DNA of 64,000 nt from Rossellomorea sp036867415. Its GTDB lineage: Bacteria; Bacillota; Bacilli; Bacillales; Bacillaceae_B. The stretch spans positions 124,001 through 188,000 of the forward strand of contig NZ_JBAJHU010000002.1 in the NCBI RefSeq assembly GCF_036867415.1, read 5' to 3'. A program made the position numbers and the translations under genes. The notes below the pieces were generated by a model. It had not been told where the DNA came from and searched no databases. It worked only from the letters and a program-made list of their open reading frames with translations. This document shows positions 41,197-50,219 of the stretch, one piece after another; positions within the stretch are counted from its first letter, which is position 1, and each line of letters starts with the position of its first letter.

Positions 41197-41312
41197 ACTG
41201 AAATTCTCCTTCCAAAAAACGTTCTTTAAGCATCATTTTTATATTCCCTATATAGTATTCACTTTCTATCACTATCCTATAAAAAAGAGGGTTGTATCGT
41301 CCAAAAATATGC

Positions 41313-42821
41313 TCATGGAAGGTAGCTTTCCACCACGGAAATATATTTAGTCAACGTGCTTGCAGACACATTGTAGGAATCGCACACTTGTCTCTTCGTC
41401 ACTTTTTCGTTGCGAAGATGCTTCCACACATACTCGGCAGCGGCTGCAAATGCCTTTGTATTCTTGAATGTTTCCCGCTCTTTAAGACCGCGGTACGCAA
41501 TCGTGAACCATGTTAAGAACAGGCCGGAATCGACGCTTGAAATTGGATGATGGGATTCATACAGGTGAAGCGCGACCTCATGCATATTCTTGATCTCCTG
41601 GTTCACTTTCATCGAGCTTTTGCCGTTGGTGTTCAATACATGTGCCAGGTACACTTTTTCCACGATTGAAAGCTCCTCCACCTCGCAGAAATCCGCATGC
41701 GTCAACACGGCTTTCTGATGTTCCGAAACGGATGTGAGGAACAGTCCGAACAGCTTTTCTTCCGTATATTCACTCTGCATTTTCTTCAAGATCGACGTGA
41801 CGTGATTCTCAAATCCGTCAGTCTGCTTGTCATTCCAAGGCTCGCTTCCCTCTTTTTCGGGATTCAGTTCGATCACTTTTTTCCAGGCATTGCGGGCCGT
41901 CTGCTCACGGCCGGTTTCATACGCTGAGTGGGACAGCCAGTAGTAATAGCTCGCGTCACCTTCAAAGCCGATTTTTTGCAGCGACTTCAGCCACTCATAC
42001 GCTTTCTGTGAATAACCGATCAATGCAAATGTCGCACCAAGCTTGAACCGGTGCTCATGCAATAACGGACGCACCTTTTCAAGACCCGTGATCAGTTCTT
42101 TCAGTTCATCATTTCTTTTTTGGTAAAAATAAAAAACAGCCGTGTTGCAAAGCGCATGAAGGTTTCCCGGGTTCTTCTCCAGCACCTCTTCAAGGGTGGC
42201 AGACGCTTGATCCACTTCACCCAGGTAGAAATAGGCAAGCGCCAGATTATTATAAGCCGACCAGAACTCCGGATACTCCCCGATCACTTTCTTCAGCGTT
42301 TCAACGGCTTTTTGAAAATGACCGGATTCCAGCAAGTCCTTCGCCTTCTCCTGCTGCATGATCAAATCATCATGTTCATATAAGTCTTCAACCGTCAGAT
42401 CGGAATCCAGTTCCAATAATTCAAGCAGATCTTCGGCATCCTCAACAAACTCGCCATATTCTTCTTTGTCGAGATACATGCTCACATGATCATATGCTTC
42501 CTTGAACAATCCTAAATGTGCATAATTATTGGCCAGGAAGTAGTGGCATTCCGTCATATGAGGATCCAGGTTCTTAATGATTTCATGAAGCAATTCATTT
42601 GCACGCTTGAACTCGCCAAGCTCTGTATAGACAATCGACAACTGACACGCAATCATCGGCTCGAGTGGTTCCAATTGAAACGCTCTATTCAAATATTTTA
42701 ACGATCGCTTAAGCTCGCGGCGCTGATAAGCTTTCATGCCCTTTGTGTAATAATACTCACCCGTCGGGACAAATGACAGCACCTTCGCTTGCTCACTTCT
42801 TAATTTTGACTCTTTTCTCAT
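41313..42821 (-). CDS. Tetratricopeptide repeat protein (YvcD-like)
   Basis: 502-aa soluble protein with several TPR units in the N-terminal two thirds (for example AYQRRELKRSLKYLNRAFQL, FWSAYNNLALAYFYLGEV and NPGNLHALCNTAVFYFY). The C-terminal end, WKHLRNEKVTKRQVCDSYNVSASTLTKYISVVE, looks like a helix-turn-helix. Likely a scaffold or regulator; the function is unknown. The ATG at 42821 follows GGAGG; a TTG one codon earlier is less suitable. It lies between the his operon and trxB, as in B. subtilis. Confidence 0.8.
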   Translation of the reverse strand: MRKESKLRSEQAKVLSFVPTGEYYYTKGMKAYQRRELKRSLKYLNRAFQLEPLEPMIACQLSIVYTELGEFKRANELLHEIIKNLDPHMTECHYFLANNYAHLGLFKEAYDHVSMYLDKEEYGEFVEDAEDLLELLELDSDLTVEDLYEHDDLIMQQEKAKDLLESGHFQKAVETLKKVIGEYPEFWSAYNNLALAYFYLGEVDQASATLEEVLEKNPGNLHALCNTAVFYFYQKRNDELKELITGLEKVRPLLHEHRFKLGATFALIGYSQKAYEWLKSLQKIGFEGDASYYYWLSHSAYETGREQTARNAWKKVIELNPEKEGSEPWNDKQTDGFENHVTSILKKMQSEYTEEKLFGLFLTSVSEHQKAVLTHADFCEVEELSIVEKVYLAHVLNTNGKSSMKVNQEIKNMHEVALHLYESHHPISSVDSGLFLTWFTIAYRGLKERETFKNTKAFAAAAEYVWKHLRNEKVTKRQVCDSYNVSASTLTKYISVVESYLP

Positions 42822-43090
42822 CAAAGTCCTCCGAAACGTTCATAGTATAACTAAGCTCTTTTTCGCCACAATCTCGTTGAAGGTGGCTGCTGAAAGAGCA
42901 CGATGTACGTATTTCATTTAATAATCTTCATCACAATATATAATGAATAACCTATAACTAAGATAGTATAACACACAACAAAGTTGTACTAAACTACCAT
43001 ATTTTGATGGCGTGGGTTCGGGATTGGGAGTATTGGAGTGGTTTGTTGGATTAGGTGGTGTGAGTGGGGGGGAAGATTTTTCGACAAGTT
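42822..43090. other. yvcD upstream region
   Basis: No gene is supported. It presumably holds the promoter of yvcD; a short T/G-rich stretch before the array has no recognisable signal. Confidence 0.4.
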
Positions 43091-43220
43091 GCTCAATTAA
43101 TCGAATTCTGGCGCAATTATTAGGGAAGTGGAGCAATTATTTGGAATCAGGCGCAATTATTTAAAATCCAGCGCAATTATCTGGATTCCGGCGCATTTAA
43201 TGGAAAAACGACGCAATTCT
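43091..43220. repeat. Array D: seven GCGCAATTAT units, exact 20-bp period
   Basis: Units start at 43091 (GCTCAATTAA), 43111, 43131 (GAGCAATTAT), 43151, 43171, 43191 (GCGCATTTAA) and 43211 (ACGCAATTCT), exactly 20 bp apart. The 25 bp at 43171-43195 are identical to 50260-50284 in array E. It lies downstream of the his operon, between hisIE and yvcD. Confidence 0.92.
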
Positions 43221-43358
43221 CTATTCTAAGCGTGAATGACATCCCCACCCGCAGGCTGCCCACGCTTATAGTAACCCCTTTCCTGACAAAACTGGGTCAG
43301 AAACCGGCCATTTCTGTTCTTACTTACCGAATAAAGGAGAAAATGTCCCCATTAACAC

Positions 43359-43400
43359 ATCGAAGGACGGGCCTTAGCTAACGAAAGACCCGTCCCTCCT
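43359..43400 (-). terminator. Candidate his operon terminator
   Basis: GGACGGG (43360-43366) pairs with CCCGTCC (43390-43396) around a long loop, just past the hisIE stop. The tail has no T-run, so termination is uncertain. Confidence 0.35.
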
Positions 43401-43404
43401 ACTT

Positions 43405-44037
43405 TTATTTATTATGACGCTCTACCAGAACCCCGAGCACTTCCTCCAAAGGCAGCTCCTGTTCACGAAGCAGCACAAGGACGTGGTAGAAGAGATCCGC
43501 CACTTCCCATTTCAGTTCTTCGCCGTCCCGGTTTTTCGCAGCAATGATGACTTCGGATGCCTCTTCGCCCACTTTTTTGAGGATCTTGTCGACTCCTTCT
43601 TCGAACAGGTAGGTCGTGTAGGCTCCTTCCGGACGTTCTTTTTCCCGGTCGGCGATGAGTGCTTCCAGTGTCAGTAGGATGTTTTCTTCAGAAGGTGAGG
43701 TGCTGTCTCCGTAAACCTTCTCATGGAAACAACTTTCCTCGCCTTTGTGGCAGGCAGGACCTTTCTTATCTACAAGGACGAGCAGCGCATCCTTATCGCA
43801 ATCCCAGACAATACTCTTGACCGTCTGCGTGTTACCGCTCGTCCCGCCTTTATGCCAGAGTTCCCGGCGCGAGCGGGAGTAGAACCATGTTTCACCCGTT
43901 TCAAGAGTCCGCGCAAGCGATGTTTCATTCATATAGGCCAGGGTCAGGACGTCCTTTGTTTCTGCATCCTGGATGATTGCCGGCACGAGGCCGTTTTCAT
44001 CGTATTTTACTTCTGCGGTCCAATCATACGTTGTCAT
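43405..44037 (-). CDS. hisIE: Bifunctional phosphoribosyl-AMP cyclohydrolase / PR-ATP pyrophosphatase
   Basis: Steps 2 and 3 of histidine synthesis in one protein (210 aa). HisI domain (about 1-110) with LTLAYMNETSLARTLETGETWFYSRSR and the metal cysteines in VDKKGPACHKGEESCFHE. HisE domain (about 115-210) with LLTLEALIADREKERPEGAYT and KVGEEASEVIIAAKN. The ATG overlaps the hisF stop by 4 nt. Last gene of the his operon. Confidence 0.97.
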   Translation of the reverse strand: MTTYDWTAEVKYDENGLVPAIIQDAETKDVLTLAYMNETSLARTLETGETWFYSRSRRELWHKGGTSGNTQTVKSIVWDCDKDALLVLVDKKGPACHKGEESCFHEKVYGDSTSPSEENILLTLEALIADREKERPEGAYTTYLFEEGVDKILKKVGEEASEVIIAAKNRDGEELKWEVADLFYHVLVLLREQELPLEEVLGVLVERHNK

Positions 44038-44792
44038 CTAACATGCACCTCCTGCTCTCTCAGATAACTCTTCACTTCTTCTACGCTTGTTTCTTTATAG
44101 TGGAAAATGGAGGCGGCCAGAGCTGCATCCGCTTTTCCGTCCGTAAATACTTCTTTAAAATGCTCTGCGTTTCCGGCTCCGCCCGAGGCGATGACCGGAA
44201 TGGATACGGCTTCGCTGACAGTACGGGTCAGCGCGACATTGAAGCCTTTTTTCCCGCCGTCACTGTCCATCGAGGTAAGCAGGATCTCTCCGGCACCAAG
44301 GAATTCCACCTGTTTCGCCCACTGAACTGCATCGAGGTCGCGAAGCTTGCGGCCGCCGTGGGTGTACACCTTCCAGCTGCCGCTTTCTTCATCGTACTTG
44401 GCATCAATCGCCACGACGATACATTGTGAGCCGAAGTACTGTGCGCCTTCCCGCACCAGTTCAGGACGCAGGACTGCTGCCGTATTCAGGGAAACCTTGT
44501 CGGCACCTGCCCTCAGGATTGCTTTCATATCTTCAACGGCATTGATCCCGCCGCCGACTGTAAATGGGATGGCTAGTTCTGCCGCGACGTGCCGGACGAC
44601 TTCGACCATTGTCTTCCGCCCTTCATGGGAAGCAGATATATCTAAAAAGACCAGCTCATCTGCTCCCTGCCCGTCATACACTTTCGCAAGTTCGACCGGG
44701 TCTCCGGCATCCCTCAGCTCGACGAATTGAATGCCTTTCACGACACGGCCGTCTTTTACATCCAGACAGGGAATGATCCGTTTTGTCAGCAT
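44034..44792 (-). CDS. hisF: Imidazole glycerol phosphate synthase, cyclase subunit
   Basis: Forms IGP and AICAR from PRFAR with ammonia from HisH (252 aa, TIM barrel). Catalytic aspartates in IIPCLDVKDGRVVKG (Asp11) and VVAIDAKYDEE (about 130); phosphate-binding VGGGINAVEDM and SGGAGNAEHF. The ATG at 44792 has an AGAGGTG site; the frame continues upstream into hisA but that part is not HisF. Overlaps hisA by 7 nt and hisIE by 4. Confidence 0.97.
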   Translation of the reverse strand: MLTKRIIPCLDVKDGRVVKGIQFVELRDAGDPVELAKVYDGQGADELVFLDISASHEGRKTMVEVVRHVAAELAIPFTVGGGINAVEDMKAILRAGADKVSLNTAAVLRPELVREGAQYFGSQCIVVAIDAKYDEESGSWKVYTHGGRKLRDLDAVQWAKQVEFLGAGEILLTSMDSDGGKKGFNVALTRTVSEAVSIPVIASGGAGNAEHFKEVFTDGKADAALAASIFHYKETSVEEVKSYLREQEVHVR

Positions 44793-45526
44793 GATCCCTT
44801 CACCTCTTTTAACGCCTCTGCCACGGTGAATTTCCCGGTGTAAAGAGACTTTCCACAAATCGCACCCGAAACTCCCTGGTCATGGTGATTTTTCAGGGCA
44901 GCCAGGTCTTCCAATGAACTCACGCCTCCGGAGGCGATCACTGATTTACCGGTTTCCCTTGCAAGCTTGACGACCGCTTCGACGTTCGGTCCGGAAAGCA
45001 TGCCGTCAGTGGCGATATCGGTGAAAATGAACGTTTCTGCTCCGGCCGCGGCCAGCTCTTTTCCGAGGTCGACAGCCTTCAACGAAGACGTCTCGATCCA
45101 GCCGTGTGTGGCCACATAGCCATCTTTGGCGTCAAGACCGATGGCGATTTTGTCACCGCCGTATGCACCAAGCCATTCTTTCACCAATTCCGTGTTGGAG
45201 ACGGCAAGGCTTCCGATGATGACGCGGTCAACTCCTCGGCTAAGATAATGCTCGATATCTTCTGCAGAGCGGATGCCACCGCCGATTTGGACTTTGGCAT
45301 TCAATTTTTCTGCAACCTCGATTACGAATTCTTCATTGATCCTCGAGCCTTCCTTCGCTCCGTCGAGATCGACCATATGAATCCATTCCGCGCCTTCATC
45401 CGCGAACTTCTTTGCCATACCAAATGGAGAATCGCCGTATACCGTCTCCTGATTGTAGTCTCCTTGAATCAATCGTACACATTTTCCTCCGCGCATATCG
45501 ATGGCGGGATAGATGGTAAAACTCAT
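44786..45526 (-). CDS. hisA: ProFAR isomerase (HisA)
   Basis: Amadori rearrangement of ProFAR to PRFAR (246 aa, TIM barrel paralogous to HisF). Catalytic Asp in YPAIDMRGGKCVRL (Asp9) and IGLDAKDGYVATHGW (about 129, with the typical Thr-His-Gly-Trp). Phosphate-binding IGGGIRSAEDI and ASGGVSSLEDL. Its start overlaps the hisH stop by 4 nt. Confidence 0.97.
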   Translation of the reverse strand: MSFTIYPAIDMRGGKCVRLIQGDYNQETVYGDSPFGMAKKFADEGAEWIHMVDLDGAKEGSRINEEFVIEVAEKLNAKVQIGGGIRSAEDIEHYLSRGVDRVIIGSLAVSNTELVKEWLGAYGGDKIAIGLDAKDGYVATHGWIETSSLKAVDLGKELAAAGAETFIFTDIATDGMLSGPNVEAVVKLARETGKSVIASGGVSSLEDLAALKNHHDQGVSGAICGKSLYTGKFTVAEALKEVKGSC

Positions 45527-46161
45527 AATACCGCCTCCGATTCTTTCACCCGTTTTGTGAAGTTTTCCAGCAGCTGCATGCCCAACTGTCCGCTCTTTTC
45601 AGGGTGGAACTGCATGCCGTAAATATTTTCCTTGCTTACGACCGCCGGGATTTCAACGCCGGCATAATCCGCGGTTGCTGTCAGGACATCCTCCGAACCA
45701 TTCACATAATAAGAATGGACGAAATAGACGTAGCCTTCCGCCAATCCATCCAGCAGGCGGGATTTTTTTTGAAAAGAAAGGTGATTCCAGCCCATGTGAG
45801 GGACCTTGTACCGGTTTCCTGCACGGTCTTGTTTCGGGATATGGATGACTTCCCCGGGCAGCAACCCGAGGCCAAGTGTAGAGCCGTTTTCTTCACTCTC
45901 TTCAAAAAGGAGCTGCATGCCGAGGCAGATGCCGAGAAGCGGTTTTCCGGTATCCGCAAAGCGCAGGATGGTATCTTTCAGGTGAGTCGATTCCAACAGT
46001 TTCATAGCGTCTTTGAAGGCACCGACCCCCGGTAAGATCAACCCGTCTGCTGACAGCAGCGTCTCGCGGTCGTCACTGATGAAGTAAGGGACCTTCAGCC
46101 GTTCGAGCGCTTTGCTGACGCTGAACAGGTTTCCCATTCCGTAATCTGCGATGCCGATCAT
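45523..46161 (-). CDS. hisH: Imidazole glycerol phosphate synthase, glutaminase subunit
   Basis: Class I glutamine amidotransferase that feeds ammonia to HisF (212 aa). Nucleophile cysteine in PLLGICLGMQLLFEES (about 80), and the catalytic His-Glu pair in GMQFHPEKSG (about 187-189). N-terminal IADYGMGNLFSVSKAL and LPGVGAFKDAM form the substrate region. Starts 3 nt after hisB and overlaps hisA. Confidence 0.97.
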   Translation of the reverse strand: MIGIADYGMGNLFSVSKALERLKVPYFISDDRETLLSADGLILPGVGAFKDAMKLLESTHLKDTILRFADTGKPLLGICLGMQLLFEESEENGSTLGLGLLPGEVIHIPKQDRAGNRYKVPHMGWNHLSFQKKSRLLDGLAEGYVYFVHSYYVNGSEDVLTATADYAGVEIPAVVSKENIYGMQFHPEKSGQLGMQLLENFTKRVKESEAVL

Positions 46162-46164
46162 GAT

Positions 46165-46752
46165 CTACAACATCCCCTTTGTGGATGGAATCCCTTTGAC
46201 CCGCGGGTCGATGGTCGTCGCTTCGTCGAGTGCACGGCCGAGGGCCTTGAAGATCGCTTCGATGATGTGATGCGTATTGTGTCCGTAATGAACGATGACA
46301 TGCAGGTTCATCCTTGCTTCAAGCGCGAGCTTCCAGAGGAATTCGTGCACGTTTTCCGTATCGAATGTACCGACCTTCCCGCTTGGCAGATCCGCTCGGA
46401 ATTCAAGGTGGGGACGGTTGCTCAGGTCGACTGCGACGGTTGCCAGCGCCTCATCCATCGGCACCATCGCCGAGCCGTAGCGCTTGATCCCTTTCTTGTC
46501 GCCAAGAGCCTGAACGAGTGCCTGCCCGAGGCAGATCCCGATATCCTCCGTCGTGTGGTGGTCATCCACCTCCGTATCACCATTTGCTACAATTCTGCAG
46601 TCAAACTGTCCATGCTTCGTGAACAAGTCCAGCATATGACTCATGAACGAAACACCCGTCTCAATCTCCGAATTTCCCTCCCCGTCAATTCCAAAACTCA
46701 AACGGATATCCGTCTCATTCGTCTTTCTCACAATCTCCGCACTTCTCTCCAT
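46165..46752 (-). CDS. hisB: Imidazoleglycerol-phosphate dehydratase
   Basis: Mn-dependent dehydration of IGP (195 aa, the monofunctional form; no HisB phosphatase domain). Metal motifs DDHHTTEDIGICLG and HVIVHYGHNTHHIIEA, plus the N-terminal RKTNETDI and FMSHMLDLFTKHG. It follows hisD by 42 nt. The histidinol-phosphate phosphatase of this pathway is not in the operon, as in other Bacillus. Confidence 0.97.
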   Translation of the reverse strand: MERSAEIVRKTNETDIRLSFGIDGEGNSEIETGVSFMSHMLDLFTKHGQFDCRIVANGDTEVDDHHTTEDIGICLGQALVQALGDKKGIKRYGSAMVPMDEALATVAVDLSNRPHLEFRADLPSGKVGTFDTENVHEFLWKLALEARMNLHVIVHYGHNTHHIIEAIFKALGRALDEATTIDPRVKGIPSTKGML

Positions 46753-46794
46753 CGTTGCTTCACTCCTTTAAAATACCTGGGGACGGACGTTCAA

Positions 46795-48069
46795 TCAGTC
46801 CCTCTTTTTAAATCGTATTTCGACTGCACGCGCGTGTGCTTCAAGTCCTTCGAGCCGCGCCAGTGCCGCTATTTTGTCCCCATTCTCCTTCAGCGCTTTT
46901 TCGCTGTAGGAAATGATGCTTGATTTCTTCATGAATTCATCGACGTTCAACGGACTTGAGAACCGTGCCGTCCCATTTGTCGGCAGCACATGATTCGGTC
47001 CCGCGAAATAGTCGCCGACAGGTTCCGAGCTGTACCGGCCAAGGAAAATCGCTCCGGCGTGGCGGATCCCCGCCATTGTCTCGAACGGATCTGCCGTCAG
47101 GATTTCCAGATGCTCCGGTGCCAGCTGATTCACAAGCTCCACCCCTTTTTCCAAGGTGGCAGTGACATAGATCGCGCCAAAATCACTGATCGACCGGCGG
47201 GCAATGTCTTCGCGTGGAAGGGTCGAAAGTTGCCGCTCCACTTCCTGTACAACACGTTCGGCAAGATTTTCACAAGTGGTAACGAGAACCGCGGAAGCCC
47301 GTGGATCGTGTTCCGCCTGCGATAACAGGTCTGCCGCGATTTCGTCCGCATGCTGATCACCGTCCGCCAGTACGACGATTTCACTCGGTCCTGCAATCAT
47401 ATCGATATCCACGTCACCGAATACTTCGCGTTTCGCAAGTGCAACATATATGTTCCCTGGTCCAGTTATCTTATCGACCACGGAAATCGTTTCGGTCCCG
47501 TATGCCAACGCAGCTACTGCCTGGGCTCCCCCGACTTTGTAGATGTCCTCCACTCCGGCGATTTTTGCCGCGACGAGTACGCCCGCGGACAGAGTTCCGT
47601 CTTTACCCGGCGGAGAAACCATGGTAATCCGTCCGACGCCGGCCACTTTTGCCGGCATCACATTCATCAATACGGAAGATGGGTAAGCTGCCGTCCCGCC
47701 TGGTACGTACACCCCGACCGAGTCAAGCGGTGTCAGCTTCTGACCGAGCATCGTCCCGTCCGCCCGGGTGGTGAACCACGATGATTGCTTTTGCTGTTCA
47801 TGAAACGTGCGGATATTATCTGCCGCTTCCTGGATCACGTTGATCATGGCGGTGTCCATTGCAGCAAATGCATCGGCGATTTCCACTTCGGTTACTTTGA
47901 ATTCTGCCAGTGATACACCATCGAATTTCTCTGTGTATTCTTTCAGCGCAGCGTCTCCTTTTTCACGGACAGATGAGATGATTTCCTGCACGGCTCTCCG
48001 CTGCTCCTCGGTTCCGGCGTCGACTGAGCGCTTAATCGACGCTCCTTCGACCTCTCTGATAATCTTCAT
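46795..48069 (-). CDS. hisD: Histidinol dehydrogenase
   Basis: Last two steps, histidinol to histidine with NAD and Zn (424 aa). Conserved VYVPGGTAAYPSSVLMNVMPA, VGGAQAVAALAYGTE, GPGNIYVALAKREVFG, Zn ligand region LLSQAEHDPRASA and HAGAIFLGRYSSEPVGDY. The ATG is at 48069; the gap to hisG is 50 nt. Confidence 0.97.
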   Translation of the reverse strand: MKIIREVEGASIKRSVDAGTEEQRRAVQEIISSVREKGDAALKEYTEKFDGVSLAEFKVTEVEIADAFAAMDTAMINVIQEAADNIRTFHEQQKQSSWFTTRADGTMLGQKLTPLDSVGVYVPGGTAAYPSSVLMNVMPAKVAGVGRITMVSPPGKDGTLSAGVLVAAKIAGVEDIYKVGGAQAVAALAYGTETISVVDKITGPGNIYVALAKREVFGDVDIDMIAGPSEIVVLADGDQHADEIAADLLSQAEHDPRASAVLVTTCENLAERVVQEVERQLSTLPREDIARRSISDFGAIYVTATLEKGVELVNQLAPEHLEILTADPFETMAGIRHAGAIFLGRYSSEPVGDYFAGPNHVLPTNGTARFSSPLNVDEFMKKSSIISYSEKALKENGDKIAALARLEGLEAHARAVEIRFKKRD

Positions 48070-48119
48070 TCATACCGCCTGCCTTTTTAAAAAATAGATC
48101 CCATGGCCACCAATGCCCC

Positions 48120-48746
48120 TCACCCTTCGATGATCCGTGTCAGCCTGGCAACCAGGTCCTCGATTTTTTCATCCTTCATCCGGTAACTGACCGGGTTGGC
48201 GATCAATCTCGATGTGATATCCACGATCGTTTCATATTCGACGAGTCCGTTTTCCTTCAGTGTTCTTCCGGTTGAAACGATGTCTACGATTCTGTCGGCA
48301 AGGCCGATCAGCGGGGCAAGCTCGATGGAACCGTTGAGCTTGATGATTTCCACCTGTTCCCCCTGCTCACGGAAATAGGAAGAGGCGACGTTCGGATATT
48401 TGGTCGCGATTTTCGGAGCGACATCACTCATTTTTGTCCCGGGAAGTCCGGCGACGGCCAGATAGCAGCCGCTGATTTTCAAATCAAGCAGCTCGTACAC
48501 GTTCCGTTCTTCTTCAAGCATCACGTCTTTCCCGGCTATCCCCAAATCCGCAACACCGTGTTCGACATATGTCGGGACATCCATCGGTTTTGCTAAAATA
48601 AATCGAAGATCCTCCTGCGGCACCTCGATGATCAGTTTTCTTGATTCATCAAATTCCGGGGGCAGATCATAATCGGCTTTCCTTAACAGTTCGACCGCTT
48701 CTTCAAAAATCCTGCCCTTCGGCATCGCAATTGTTAAGCCGCTCAT
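48120..48746 (-). CDS. hisG: ATP phosphoribosyltransferase, short form
   Basis: First step of histidine synthesis. At 208 aa it lacks the C-terminal regulatory domain, so it needs HisZ, which is encoded immediately upstream. Motifs: AMPKGRIFEEAVELL at the N-terminus, DVPTYVEHGVADLGIAGKD, and the PRPP loop IVDIVSTGRTLKENGL. Overlaps hisZ by 4 nt. Confidence 0.97.
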   Translation of the reverse strand: MSGLTIAMPKGRIFEEAVELLRKADYDLPPEFDESRKLIIEVPQEDLRFILAKPMDVPTYVEHGVADLGIAGKDVMLEEERNVYELLDLKISGCYLAVAGLPGTKMSDVAPKIATKYPNVASSYFREQGEQVEIIKLNGSIELAPLIGLADRIVDIVSTGRTLKENGLVEYETIVDITSRLIANPVSYRMKDEKIEDLVARLTRIIEG

Positions 48747-49936
48747 CGGTTGTCACCACCATTCCCGTTCCGCTCCTGTCCAACAACGAAATGTACATTG
48801 CTGAATCCTTTTGTGAATTCATCCACGTCACCGACACCTTTCCAGTTCTGCAGGACGACTCCTTTTCCCTCGCTTCTGAGTTCAGACGCGAGTGCGATCG
48901 CTTCTTTTCTGCGTTCGTCACTGAACAGCACGCACTCCCCGCTTGATGAGGTTAGTTCGATTTGCATGGCTTCGAGTACATAGTCAAGGCGCATTCCGAA
49001 ACCGGTCGCCCCCGAATGTTTGCCGAACTTCTCAAGCAGTTTGTCGTAGCGGCCGCCATTTCCGATCGCGAATCCGACATTTTCGCCGTACACTTCGAAC
49101 AGAATGCCTGAGTAGTAGCTCATATGACTGACGAGGCTGAGATCGAATTTAATATATTTTTCGACTCCGTAGTCCTGTAGAATGTTCCACAATTCCTTGA
49201 GTTGTTCGAGGGCGTGAAGACCTTTTTCACCTTCTAACAGGGAGTGGGCTTCTCCGAATACGTGGTCCGACCCCCGCAGTGTCAGAAATCTGCACAACCG
49301 TTGTTTATCTATCGACGAAAGCGTCAGTTCATTGACATGCTGACGATAGCCGACGTAGTTCTTTTCATAAAGGAATCGTCTCAGTGTATCTGCCCGTTCT
49401 TCTGTCCCGACGATTTGCGTGAACAGCTCTTGTACAAATCCGATATGCCCGATCGAAATCTTAAAGTGTTCGAGTCCCGCTTCTTTTAGGACGGACACCA
49501 TCAGGGCAATCACCTCGGCATCCGCACTCACGGAATCATCCCCGATGCATTCTATGCCGACCTGTTCGAATTCCGCCGGCCGGCCGCCTTCCCGCTGCTG
49601 TGCGCGAAAAACGCTGTCGGAGTAGGCAAGTCTGAGCGGCGCCCGGTCCTTCAATAGTTTTGATGCGGCTATCCGTGCGATCGGTGCCGTCATATCCGGT
49701 CTCAATACAAGCGTGTGTCCCTGCTGATCAAGCAGTTTGAAGAGCTGCCGGTCGAGGATGGCGGAAGCGTCCCCCACCGTTTCGTAATACTCGAGCGACG
49801 GTGTCTCGATGAATTTATACCCCCAGCGCTTCATTGCATCTTCCATTTTCCTTTTCGTCTGATCTTTTATCTCATATAAATCAGGAAATGTATCTCTCAT
49901 TCCCAATGGCTTCTCGAACATGAATAGCTTTGTCAT
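48743..49936 (-). CDS. hisZ: ATP phosphoribosyltransferase regulatory subunit
   Basis: Catalytically inactive HisRS-like paralogue that binds short HisG and confers histidine feedback (397 aa). Begins MTKLFMFEKPLGMRDTFPDLYE; class II synthetase-like motif 1 (KFIETPSLEYYETVG), motif 2 region (LVLRPDMTAPIARIAASK and FRAQQREGGRPAEFEQVGIE) and motif 3 region (IGNGGRYDKLLEKFG). The ATG at 49936 has an AAAGGTGG site; frames further upstream are not conserved. First gene of the his operon. Confidence 0.96.
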   Translation of the reverse strand: MTKLFMFEKPLGMRDTFPDLYEIKDQTKRKMEDAMKRWGYKFIETPSLEYYETVGDASAILDRQLFKLLDQQGHTLVLRPDMTAPIARIAASKLLKDRAPLRLAYSDSVFRAQQREGGRPAEFEQVGIECIGDDSVSADAEVIALMVSVLKEAGLEHFKISIGHIGFVQELFTQIVGTEERADTLRRFLYEKNYVGYRQHVNELTLSSIDKQRLCRFLTLRGSDHVFGEAHSLLEGEKGLHALEQLKELWNILQDYGVEKYIKFDLSLVSHMSYYSGILFEVYGENVGFAIGNGGRYDKLLEKFGKHSGATGFGMRLDYVLEAMQIELTSSSGECVLFSDERRKEAIALASELRSEGKGVVLQNWKGVGDVDEFTKGFSNVHFVVGQERNGNGGDNR

Positions 49937-50059
49937 AAGAACCACCTTTGGCAAATTAAATATTGAGTTATTGTCCCCTATCACAAGGGCTATTACTAAT
50001 AGTTGATTATTCCGAAATCCTTTAGTTCGCTAATGTGCTAATAAAATAAAGTTATTAGT
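49937..50059 (-). promoter_or_regulatory. his operon leader
   Basis: About 117 nt of transcribed leader. It can form CTAATAA/TTATTAG (near 50045) and CTATT/AATAG (near 49995) hairpins before the ribosome site. No T-box sequence or leader peptide with histidine codons was recognised. Confidence 0.4.
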
Positions 50060-50088
50060 AGTGTAGCTTTTCTTCTTTTATTCGTCAA
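50060..50088 (-). promoter_or_regulatory. his operon promoter
   Basis: Minus-strand -35 TTGACG (50088-50083), 17-bp spacer, -10 TACACT (50065-50060). Predicted start near 50053, about 117 nt upstream of hisZ. Confidence 0.65.
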
Positions 50089-50219
50089 CCGTTGTGCGGG
50101 GATTTTTTTGGGGGATGGAGGTGGTCGAGAGAACATACGGCTGGTGGTAAAGTTTACAGGGAAGCAGTGTTCAGAGGTTTTGATATAAGTGTACTTGTCT
50201 GAGGTTTTTCGACAAAGTG

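Noticed and set aside
42918..43136. 72-codon minus-strand frame next to array D
   Set aside because: Starts inside the repeat array, no ribosome site, proline-rich composition from biased DNA.
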